Positions 8,042 through 14,025 of a stretch of 14,025 nt of DNA are shown one piece after another. Origin of the DNA: Ruminococcus_G sp963594675. GTDB lineage: Bacteria; Bacillota; Clostridia; Lachnospirales; Lachnospiraceae. Numbering within the stretch: the first letter of the stretch is position 1; the number at the start of each line of letters is the position of its first letter. Below the pieces are notes generated by a model that saw only the letters and a program-made list of their open reading frames with translations, searched no databases and was not told the origin of the DNA. Where the stretch lies: assembly GCA_963594675.1 (NCBI GenBank), contig CAVBGA010000101.1, positions 1 through 14,025 of the forward strand, given 5' to 3'. The position numbers and the translations under genes were made by a program.

Positions 8042-9934
8042 ATGATGAAAAAATATTTGAAGCAGGGAATGGTTGGACTATTGCTTGCAGCCCTTACTTT
8101 ATCCGGTTTATCTCAGGGCTTAGCAATTACTGCATGGGCAGATAGTGGAGCTGTATCTCAAAATTTAAAAAATGAGACGAATGGGGACCTTTTAAAAATT
8201 GCAGAGGATGGTGCGGAAGCTACGCAGACACCGGATGTTCAGGAAAATTCAGCTAGTCAAGAAAGTACAGACGGTCAAGAAAATACGGACAGCCAGGATA
8301 ATGGAGAAGGTCAGGAAAGCACCGATAGCCAGGGCACTGAAGAGGGTCAGAAAAATACAGATGGCCAGAGCAGTTTGGATGATCAGAACAATGGAGAAAA
8401 TCAGGATAGCTCTGACAGTCAGAGTGGTGAGGATGTTGATTCTTCCCAGGGAGAAGATTCTTCCGATATTCAAGTGTTACCGGAAGACAGTGATTCTGGA
8501 AAAACGGAAAGCAATACATCTGTTACATCGGTGAAATTGAATCATAAGAAAATAACCTTATTGGTGGGAGAGTCCGAAAAATTAAAGGCCACCATCAATC
8601 CTTCTACGGCAAAGAATAAAAAGGTAAGCTGGAAATCTTCTAATAAGAAAGTGGTCACGGTCTCTAAATCTGGTAAGATTACTGCTAAATCTGCTGGTAG
8701 TGCTGTGATTACAGTAACCACAGCGGATGGAAAAAAGAAGGCCACCTGTAAAGTAGTAGTCAAGAAGAAAGTGCCTTCTGCTCCTAAATTAAAAAACACG
8801 CAGGCGCGCTGCGTGGGAGGCAGCATCACATTAAATTGGTCTCCTGTGAAAAATGCAAAGGGGTACCATATTTACAGAAAAACTGCAAATGGCTGGCAAA
8901 AAGTAAGTACTTTAAAAGGTGTGAATAATGTCTTGTATCGCAATCGCAATGTGAGACCGGGGAATTCCGTCACCTACAAGGTAACAGCCTACAATGGCAG
9001 TGGTGAGGGAAAGGCCAGTGATGAGATTACTTTGACTTCGACCTTGCAGACACCTGAAATTACAGGCCTGACGAAGAAGAAAATTACCTGGAATGCCGTA
9101 GCCTATGCCACATCTTATGTGGTTTATGTATGGAAATCTGAAAAAAGTGGCTGGAGCAAATTAGGTGAAACTACAGCAACTAGCTATCAATTAAAGGATT
9201 ACAATAAAAATTATTATTATACTGTTCGGGCTATGAGTGGCAACCTGCAATCCTCCTGTGATACTAGTTTTACTGGCAAATATAATGTCAGTTATAGTAA
9301 GAAATACAAAAACAGCGACAAGATTCTCTTTGAAGGCGATAGTATAACAGCCGGAACCTACGCCTCTCAATATTATTCTTGGGCAGAGCGTAGTGCAGCC
9401 CTGCTGGGCATGAAATGTACCAATCGTGCCAAGGATGGATCCTCCATTTATTCTACGGTCACTGCTAAAAGTGTTCTTGCCAGAAGTAAAAAGGAAGGAT
9501 TTAAGGGGTATAAGGTAATTGTTCTGGCTGTAGGAAGCAATGATTATGGAAAGAATAGAGAGATGGGAAGCATTGACAGTAATAAGAGCAATACTTTTTA
9601 TGGCGCCTATAATCAAGTGCTTACTATGATAAAAAAACAGAATCCCAAGGCAAGGGTCATTCTCTGTACACCGATAGAGAGAAGAGTATTGGGTAAGGAT
9701 TATACACTCTATGGAACAAGTGCAGCAAATGCCCTGGGTTATACACTGGAGGATTATTCTCAGGCGATTCGTAATCTGGCCGAAAAATATGGCTGTGATC
9801 TTTTTGATACAGCTAGTATGGGACTCGTTAGCAAATCAACTATGAATGCCAGCACCTATGATAATGCGCATCCACTGCCATCCACTCATATACGTATGGC
9901 GGATGCCTTTGTGCGAACTATGTTTAATTCATAA
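8042..9934 (+). CDS. Secreted SGNH/GDSL hydrolase with Big_2 and FN3-like domains
   Basis: The 630-residue protein has a signal peptide (about 1-33, cleavage near AWA-DSG), an acidic hexapeptide-repeat linker (about 66-131), a bacterial Ig-like Big_2 domain (about 160-243; SVKLNHKKITLLVGES, VTVSKSGKITAKSAG), two FN3-like domains (about 246-332 and 335-415), and a C-terminal SGNH hydrolase (about 425-630). SGNH blocks are present: GDSIT with nucleophile Ser434, the Gly of AKDGSS (466), GSND (498-501) and DNAHP with Asp607 and His610. It is probably an extracellular esterase or deacetylase; polysaccharide or peptidoglycan O-acyl groups are plausible but unproven targets. Two adjacent ATGs (8042, 8045) could serve; AGAGG lies upstream. 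It is the last gene of its operon, with a terminator at 9948. Confidence 0.9.
   Translation: MMKKYLKQGMVGLLLAALTLSGLSQGLAITAWADSGAVSQNLKNETNGDLLKIAEDGAEATQTPDVQENSASQESTDGQENTDSQDNGEGQESTDSQGTEEGQKNTDGQSSLDDQNNGENQDSSDSQSGEDVDSSQGEDSSDIQVLPEDSDSGKTESNTSVTSVKLNHKKITLLVGESEKLKATINPSTAKNKKVSWKSSNKKVVTVSKSGKITAKSAGSAVITVTTADGKKKATCKVVVKKKVPSAPKLKNTQARCVGGSITLNWSPVKNAKGYHIYRKTANGWQKVSTLKGVNNVLYRNRNVRPGNSVTYKVTAYNGSGEGKASDEITLTSTLQTPEITGLTKKKITWNAVAYATSYVVYVWKSEKSGWSKLGETTATSYQLKDYNKNYYYTVRAMSGNLQSSCDTSFTGKYNVSYSKKYKNSDKILFEGDSITAGTYASQYYSWAERSAALLGMKCTNRAKDGSSIYSTVTAKSVLARSKKEGFKGYKVIVLAVGSNDYGKNREMGSIDSNKSNTFYGAYNQVLTMIKKQNPKARVILCTPIERRVLGKDYTLYGTSAANALGYTLEDYSQAIRNLAEKYGCDLFDTASMGLVSKSTMNASTYDNAHPLPSTHIRMADAFVRTMFNS
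8237..8434 (+). repeat. Eleven degenerate 18-base units coding acidic hexapeptides
   Basis: Residues 66-131 of the SGNH protein fall into a strict six-residue period, each unit having Gln at position 2: SQESTD, GQENTD, SQDNGE, GQESTD, SQGTEE, GQKNTD, GQSSLD, DQNNGE, NQDSSD, SQSGED, with VQENSA as first partial match. The consensus is (S/G)Q(E/D)(N/S)(T/G)(D/E). The DNA copies have diverged, which argues for an old but length-kept spacer. Confidence 0.75.
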
Positions 9935-9947
9935 ATCAATAGCTACT

Positions 9948-9996
9948 CTGTCAGGCAGGTAAGCTTATGATGCTTACTTCCTGGCAGGGATTTTTT
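9948..9996 (+). terminator. Intrinsic terminator of the four-gene surface-protein operon
   Basis: An imperfect stem pairs 9948-9955 with 9980-9987 (one G-U) and GTAAGC (9959-9964) with GCTTAC (9972-9977), with a small internal loop, then six T residues at 9991-9996. It starts 14 bases after the stop at 9934. Confidence 0.85.
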
Positions 9997-10070
9997 ATTC
10001 TATAAGAAACTTTGTACCTGTAGGATATAACGCTCCGCAGAGACGAGCTTCAAAATATTTTGAAAAATAC

Positions 10071-10099
10071 TTGACATAGGGAAATCATCTGATTATACT
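10071..10099 (+). promoter_or_regulatory. Near-consensus sigma-A promoter upstream of the B12 mutase-like gene
   Basis: TTGACA (10071-10076, perfect) and TATACT (10094-10099, five of six) are separated by exactly 17 bases. Transcription would start near 10106, about 195 bases before the start codon at 10301, leaving a long leader. It is the strongest promoter in the window by eye. Confidence 0.85.
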
Positions 10100-10105
10100 A
10101 ACTGC

Positions 10106-10250
10106 ATAAGGTAATACAACACATAAGTAATAATACAACACGTGCAGATTAGAACCCAAATTAGTGGGGGAAGACAGTTCGTATACAAGGTAGAGATACA
10201 AAGAGGTATTTGGACTTGCTGAAAAGCTTGTTCAGATACCTTTTTCTTGT
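10106..10250 (+). ncRNA. Structured leader RNA or small RNA ahead of the B12 mutase-like gene
   Basis: Transcription from the promoter at 10071-10099 would make about 145 nt ending at an intrinsic terminator before the coding gene. Visible elements are TAATACAACAC twice (10112-10122 and 10131-10141), CTGCAT (10102-10107) able to pair with GTGCAG (10142-10147), a small CCCA/TGGG hairpin (10155-10168), and the terminator. GATAC at 10195-10199 could pair with GTATT (10206-10210) inside the terminator stem, a possible antiterminator. I do not recognise a known riboswitch; the cobalamin-riboswitch B12-box core GCCACTG is not visible. It could be an attenuator or an independent sRNA. Confidence 0.45.
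10204..10248 (+). terminator. Intrinsic terminator inside the leader
   Basis: AGGTATTTGGAC (10204-10215) pairs with GTTCAGATACCT (10230-10241) using G-U pairs. A second stem, GCT with AGC, is capped by a GAAA tetraloop (10221-10224) across a TT/TT internal loop. The run TTTTTCTT follows at 10241-10248. It lies between promoter and coding gene, so read-through is needed for expression from that promoter. Confidence 0.75.
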
Positions 10251-10300
10251 GTATTGAAAATTTGTCTGTGCTCTGTGTAGGAAGAAAGTAGGAATGTGTA

Positions 10301-12052
10301 ATGAAAATTCATATGAAGAGACGCTTTGACGAGAGAGAACTTCCAGATATGAAAAGTATTCAGTCAGAGGTAGATGCCATTGCGGCTCATATGGAAATCG
10401 GAGAAACCCTGTTTTTTAAGGAAAAGGGAGTTAAGTCTGAGGGCGAATACAAGAAAAGAATGGCCGCTCAGGGAAAGGTGATGAAACATAGCCACATTGG
10501 CTGGAATTCTTGGCAGGCAACTGAGGAAGGTTTTATCAAAATATATGATGCCTTGCGGGAAGCGGGAAGCAGCATTGATCGATTTGGCGTTTGTCTGGAC
10601 TGGGTTATGGGAGTTCCAGAAAAATACAGAAATCAGTTTCAAGCTGGCTCTGGTTTGATTTTTAAAGATCCGGAAGAATGGAAACGCTTAGGTCAGGTTG
10701 TTCCGGTCCAACCGCATTTAGGGGATCATATGATTGGTTCTCTGAATTCTCTGGAAAATACCATGCTGGGTTTGCAGGCGGGTGTTACTACCATAGGAAA
10801 TGTATCCCATTATTATACCTACGAGTATCCGGGCTTGGATATGGAAGAATATCGGACGACAGATATGATCAAGGCTTTGGCTTTGATGGGAAGATTCCGG
10901 GAGGCAGGAGCTGTAGTTCATTCGAATCTGGATGATGGCTTTGGTGCCCAATTCCATGATATGGCCAATATGGTGGGATATGCCAGATTGGAGCGATATA
11001 TCGTGGAGGATCTGCTAGGCGCTGGGTTGTGTCATTGCTTTGGAAATCTTTTCAGTGATCCCATGCTTCGTATTATTTTTAATTGCGCTATGGAAAAGTT
11101 AAATAAATTTCACACTCCTGGCTCAATGATCTATGGAAATACAATCGATTTCGGATATGACATTCCAAGAAATTATGGAGCAATGGCTTCGTTCTCCATG
11201 GCTGATGCCATAGGCCAGATGAGATATCCCAGTGGTCATGCGATTTGCCCCATTCCTGTGACAGAGGCCATGAGGGTGCCTTCGGCAGATGAAATTATAG
11301 AAGCACATCATGAAGTAGATATGATGATTGAAAAAGCGGCTATGTATGGGGACTTCCTAGATTATGAAAAAATTGAAGCTGAGACAGATATTTTGGTAAG
11401 CAATGGCAATGTGTTCTTCGAGAGAGTGCTAAATGGTTTGGATACCATGCATATTGATATTCAGCATCCGGGTCAGGTTCTGGCGGCCTTAAAAGCCATA
11501 GGGGTAGAACAGCTGGAAACGATGTTTGGTGTAGGAAAAGCAGATAAAAAAGCTATGCGAGGAAGAATTCCTATACGGCCCACTAGCATTGTAAAGACCA
11601 TCAGTAAACAGCAGGATGAAATCATGGAAAGAATTGAGGGCATCAAGGATAAGCCATTAAAGGATGTCAATATTGTAGTTGGTGCTACAGATGTTCATGA
11701 GTTTGGTAAGGAGATCTGCAAGAACATTCTATTAGAAGCTGGGGCTACGGTGTTTGATCTGGGAACGACGATTTCCATTGATGAGTTGGCGGATACCATA
11801 ATTGAAACGGAAGGAAAAGCCGTTCTGGTAAGTACTTACAATGGAATTGCTTATAGTTTTGCCAAAGATATGCTGGACAAGTTCCATGAGTATGGTATTC
11901 ATTTGCCTATTATTATGGGGGGCCGTTTGAACGAGCCGGTGGATGGAAGTGATCTTCCTGTGGACGTTTCAGACAGATTGGCTAAGATGGGAATCAATGT
12001 TGAAAACAATGCAGAAACAATTATTGATTATATAAAGAAAAGTATTGCTTAA
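10301..12052 (+). CDS. B12-dependent mutase-like protein: MutE-like region fused to cobalamin-binding domain
   Basis: The 583-residue protein ends in a B12-binding domain (about 453-583). DVHEFG (464-469) is the DxHxxG motif, so His466 should be the lower axial cobalt ligand. A Gly-Gly at 540-541 matches the later glycine motif, but the usual SxL is STY (511-513). Residues about 60-430 look like a TIM-barrel mutase body and vaguely resemble glutamate mutase E in the stretch near PIPVTEAMRVPSADEI, though similarity is too weak to assign substrate. The two-subunit S plus E arrangement of glutamate mutase would here be one chain, catalytic part first. Expected role: adenosyl-B12 radical rearrangement of an amino acid or related acid. 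A weak AGGA precedes the ATG. Downstream symporter genes and a MutL-family gene support this. Methyltransferase activity is an alternative. Confidence 0.75.
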   Translation: MKIHMKRRFDERELPDMKSIQSEVDAIAAHMEIGETLFFKEKGVKSEGEYKKRMAAQGKVMKHSHIGWNSWQATEEGFIKIYDALREAGSSIDRFGVCLDWVMGVPEKYRNQFQAGSGLIFKDPEEWKRLGQVVPVQPHLGDHMIGSLNSLENTMLGLQAGVTTIGNVSHYYTYEYPGLDMEEYRTTDMIKALALMGRFREAGAVVHSNLDDGFGAQFHDMANMVGYARLERYIVEDLLGAGLCHCFGNLFSDPMLRIIFNCAMEKLNKFHTPGSMIYGNTIDFGYDIPRNYGAMASFSMADAIGQMRYPSGHAICPIPVTEAMRVPSADEIIEAHHEVDMMIEKAAMYGDFLDYEKIEAETDILVSNGNVFFERVLNGLDTMHIDIQHPGQVLAALKAIGVEQLETMFGVGKADKKAMRGRIPIRPTSIVKTISKQQDEIMERIEGIKDKPLKDVNIVVGATDVHEFGKEICKNILLEAGATVFDLGTTISIDELADTIIETEGKAVLVSTYNGIAYSFAKDMLDKFHEYGIHLPIIMGGRLNEPVDGSDLPVDVSDRLAKMGINVENNAETIIDYIKKSIA

Positions 12053-12065
12053 GGAGGAAAAAAAT

Positions 12066-12158
12066 ATGTCAATGATTACATGGGTGATGTTAGTAGTATA
12101 TGCAGTAGGATTAGGCGGAGGTTCCGCATTCCTTATTGGATATTCATTGAAACATTAA
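12066..12158 (+). CDS. Symporter small accessory protein (MetS-like single-helix peptide)
   Basis: This 30-residue ORF starts at ATG 12066 behind a strong AAGGAGG and ends 44 bases before the SNF symporter. It is one hydrophobic helix (WVMLVVYAVGLGGGSAFLIGY) with a glycine cluster and a short basic tail (SLKH). Tiny proteins at this position accompany NSS/SNF transporters; the model is MetS with MetP in Corynebacterium, where the small subunit is needed for transport. It lies 13 bases after the B12 gene, which ties the mutase and symporter into one transcript. Assignment rests on position, size, composition and ribosome binding site rather than detailed homology. Confidence 0.8.
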   Translation: MSMITWVMLVVYAVGLGGGSAFLIGYSLKH

Positions 12159-12202
12159 GATAGAAACCGTGCTAGAAAGCAAAAAAAGGAAGTGAATCTT
12201 AC

Positions 12203-13342
12203 ATGAATAATAAAAAGACAGAAAGTTGGGGCTCGAGAATTGGTTATATTCTATCAACATTAGGAATGGCCGTAGGTGTAGGTGCTATGTGGCGTTTTCC
12301 GACCATGTGTGCAAAATATGGTGGAGGTGCTTTTGTACTGGCCTTTGTATTGATTACCTTGATCGCTGTTATTCCCGCTGGCTGGGCAGAAAGTGCTCTG
12401 GGTCGGAAATATAAAATGAGTGCCGTGAATGTATTTGGAAAACTTGCAGGGAAAAAAGGAAGTGCCTTTGGCTATTTTATGGCAGCAACTCCTTTAGGAC
12501 TTTTGTGTTATTACCCTATTATTATGGGAACGGTGCTGGTTTACATATTCTATACTTTTGCAGGTGCTCCCTTTCTTACGGATGTATCTGGATTTTATGA
12601 TAAGGTAAATGGAAATCATGGATTGATTTATTTTTGCGTTGCAGCGATTATTTTGGTAACAGCAGCCATTAGTCTTCGGGGAATTCAGGAGGGCGTAGAA
12701 AAGGTCTGTAAAATATTACTGCCCATCATGATTATTTTCCTTGTGATTATTACGGTCAGAGTATTTACCCTTCCAGGCATTGCGGAAGGTATCGAGTATT
12801 ATGTGGCACCGGATTTTTCAATGCTTAAGGATCCGGGATTATGGACTTCGGCAGCGGGCATGGCCTTGTTTGCCGTAGGATTAGGACCAGGTTATCTTCT
12901 GACCTATGGAATGTATCTTGATGATTCTGCGGATCTGGCAACAGATTTCGTTACGGTCAATGTGGTTCAGCTTTTGATCTGTGTCCTTTGTGGATTTGTA
13001 ACGATTCCTGCTGTGATTCTATTTGGCTTGGATCCTACGGTAGGAAAAGGCTTGATTTTTATGTCCCTTCCTCTGGTATTTTCCAAGATTTCCGGTGGCA
13101 TGATCTGGTTCATTCTCTTTATGATTGCTCTCTTTTTTGCAGGATTATCTACTACCCTTTCCATTATGGAAATTCCGGTTACTTGCATCATGGGAGGACT
13201 GGGCTGGTCTCGAAAAAAATCCATTATGACTGTTACTCTAATTGCTTTACTTGGCGCAATTCCCTGTGTATGGAGTGATGCCTTCTTTACCTTCTTTGAT
13301 AATTTAATTGGAAATGTTTTTACAGTATTACTGCAGCTGTAA
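12203..13342 (+). CDS. SNF/NSS-family sodium-dependent amino-acid symporter, frameshifted near its end
   Basis: This is a LeuT-fold inner-membrane transporter. Family marks are GMAVGVGAMWRFP (21-33, TM1), KYGGGAFVLAF, WAESALGR, the TM6 unwound region AVGLGPGYLLTYGMYL and TM8 FFAGLSTT (311-318). The Na2 site looks conserved (Ala, Ser and Thr in TM8). Two Na1 ligands of LeuT look lost: Asn27 and Thr254 align with Ala28 and Ala224. The frame stops at 13342 after 379 residues, but family sequence continues in the -1 frame to 13509, which would give 435 residues with the last two helices. The break falls at a run of five T (13317-13321), so a base-call error, a true mutation or programmed frameshifting are all possible. 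Substrate unknown; the mutase neighbour suggests an amino acid. Confidence 0.88.
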   Translation: MNNKKTESWGSRIGYILSTLGMAVGVGAMWRFPTMCAKYGGGAFVLAFVLITLIAVIPAGWAESALGRKYKMSAVNVFGKLAGKKGSAFGYFMAATPLGLLCYYPIIMGTVLVYIFYTFAGAPFLTDVSGFYDKVNGNHGLIYFCVAAIILVTAAISLRGIQEGVEKVCKILLPIMIIFLVIITVRVFTLPGIAEGIEYYVAPDFSMLKDPGLWTSAAGMALFAVGLGPGYLLTYGMYLDDSADLATDFVTVNVVQLLICVLCGFVTIPAVILFGLDPTVGKGLIFMSLPLVFSKISGGMIWFILFMIALFFAGLSTTLSIMEIPVTCIMGGLGWSRKKSIMTVTLIALLGAIPCVWSDAFFTFFDNLIGNVFTVLLQL

Positions 13343-13509
13343 TTGCCGTATTTTTAGCTTGGGTAATCGGAGCAAAAAAAATCAGGACAGAGTGGTACAA
13401 TCCTACATCTGTGATTAAGTACGGCAACTGGGTGGATTTTCTGTATAAATTTGTCTCAGTTCCTGCATTTGTTTATTTTGCTGTGACAGCAGTATTAAGC
13501 TTGTTTTAA
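13321..13509 (+). pseudogene. C-terminal tail of the SNF symporter in the -1 frame
   Basis: Reading TAC from 13321 gives YSITAAVIAVFLAWVIG, a TM11-like helix, then basic KKIRTEWYNP, a conserved-looking KYGNWVDFLYKF segment and a last helix (VPAFVYFAVTAVLSLF) to TAA at 13507-13509. This is the expected end of an SNF protein, and there is no start codon with a ribosome binding site for it. It belongs to the gene at 12203. If the upstream T run were six bases the two pieces would be one intact gene. Confidence 0.8.
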
Positions 13510-13565
13510 CGCAGACAGAGAAATTTTCAATTCCCCACCACTAAGTTTTAGCGAAGGAGCTTGCT

Positions 13566-14025
13566 ATGAGACATGCAATTTTAGTTGATTTCGGAAGTAC
13601 ATTTACAAAAGTTGTCCTAGTGGACTTAAAAGAAAGAAAAATTCTGCTTACGGACCAGGCAGCTTCTACGGTACATGTGGATGCAAGTATTGCTTTAAAG
13701 AAATGCTTTTCCTCAGTGAAAAGAGTTCTTAGTGAAGAGGAGTTTGATCAGGCATTGAAGCTGTCCTCTTCTAGTGCGGCCGGTGGACTGAGAATGGCGG
13801 TAATCGGTTTGACCAAAAATCTTTCTATTGCCGCAGGTCAGGCAACCATGTTTGGTGCTGGAGCCAAAATTATGGGAATATCCTATGGAATGCTTTCAAA
13901 GGAGGCTGCGGAGGAAATAGCAGCCATGGATTTGGAAATCGTCTTGCTTTGTGGGGGCTATGAAAAAGGAAATCAAACGATGGTCATTCATAATGCCAAG
14001 ATTTTGGCAGAATCCAGTGTACACG
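13566..14025 (+). CDS. MutL/GlmL-family ASKHA ATPase associated with B12 mutases, partial
   Basis: The first 153 codons are present; the gene runs off the window. ATG 13566 follows a good AAGGAG. The N terminus AILVDFGSTFTKVVLVD is the phosphate-1 loop of the actin/Hsp70-like ATPase fold. KLSSSSAAGGLRMAVIGL and the following AAGQATMFGAGAKI are typical of the MutL/GlmL family found in glutamate mutase and ornithine aminomutase operons. It is unrelated to DNA mismatch repair MutL. Family members are thought to act as chaperones or reactivases that exchange damaged cobalamin on the mutase. Its presence 57 bases after the symporter tail supports the upstream B12 protein being a radical mutase. 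No gene symbol is given because the partner is not shown to be glutamate mutase. Confidence 0.92.
   Translation, partial: MRHAILVDFGSTFTKVVLVDLKERKILLTDQAASTVHVDASIALKKCFSSVKRVLSEEEFDQALKLSSSSAAGGLRMAVIGLTKNLSIAAGQATMFGAGAKIMGISYGMLSKEAAEEIAAMDLEIVLLCGGYEKGNQTMVIHNAKILAESSVH

Larger units (their letters stand above)
9997..10300 (+). other. Non-coding spacer with promoter and structured leader
   Basis: After the operon terminator the spacer holds a near-consensus promoter (10071-10099), a duplicated 11-base element, and a hairpin with T-tract (10204-10248), then about 50 bases to the next start. I found no open frame with a ribosome binding site and no tRNA-like fold. 10000-10070 shows nothing I can assign. 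Confidence 0.7.

Noticed and set aside
8199..8534. Plus-strand ORF and several minus-strand ORFs over the same stretch
   Set aside because: All arise from the 18-base repeats of the SGNH linker, which have no stops in several frames. The encoded peptides are themselves low-complexity.
9191..9616. 141-codon minus-strand ORF opposite the SGNH gene
   Set aside because: Antisense to well-supported FN3 and SGNH coding sequence; no ribosome binding site or recognisable domain.
10106..10250. Cobalamin riboswitch before the B12-related gene
   Set aside because: The location is tempting, but the B12-box core GCCACTG and the usual roughly 200-nt architecture are not visible. B12-using enzymes are also less often controlled this way than synthesis or uptake genes.
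13566..14025. DNA mismatch repair MutL
   Set aside because: The sequence has an ASKHA-type DFGSTFTK loop and SSAAGGLRM, not the GHKL ATPase motifs of mismatch-repair MutL; the shared name is coincidental.

Overview
The window looks like chromosomal DNA from an anaerobic Firmicute of class Clostridia, most likely Lachnospiraceae. Evidence is moderate to low GC, strong AGGAGG-type ribosome binding sites, a paired glgC/glgD ADP-glucose pyrophosphorylase, a clostridial 3-hydroxybutyryl-CoA dehydrogenase, secreted proteins built from BspA-type leucine-rich repeats, Big_2 and FN3 domains, and a B12-dependent mutase-like gene next to a MutL/GlmL-family gene. The genus cannot be fixed from this sequence. 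I see no tRNA, rRNA, CRISPR array, insertion sequence or phage gene.

Layout. (1) 1-1600: a terminator for an upstream gene outside the window, then a monocistronic membrane-anchored protein of unknown function, ending at a hairpin shared with the converging glg operon. (2) 1630-3970, minus strand: glgC then glgD, one base apart, behind a recognisable promoter; glycogen synthesis. (3) 4055-9996, plus strand: an apparent four-gene operon with one good promoter and one good terminator. It encodes a membrane-anchored C39-like peptidase, a secreted LRR/FN3 protein, an Hbd-type dehydrogenase, and a secreted Big_2/FN3/SGNH hydrolase. The three exported proteins share a plan: N-terminal export signal or anchor, long hydrophilic low-complexity linker, then folded domains. 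The cytoplasmic dehydrogenase among them is out of place, and its cofactor loop suggests NADP(H).

(4) 10071-14025, plus strand: the most interesting part. A near-consensus promoter is followed by a structured leader of about 150 nt ending in an intrinsic terminator, so it is an attenuator or a separate small RNA. Next come a 583-residue protein joining a MutE-like catalytic region to a C-terminal B12-binding domain (DxHxxG), a 30-residue single-helix protein of the symporter small accessory type, an SNF/NSS-family amino-acid symporter broken by an apparent -1 frameshift, and the first 153 codons of a MutL/GlmL-family ATPase. I read this as an uptake-plus-isomerisation module for an amino acid or similar acid: the symporter and its small subunit import the substrate, the B12 enzyme rearranges it, and the MutL-like protein maintains or reactivates the enzyme. 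The substrate is unknown. This is the best candidate here for an undescribed system.
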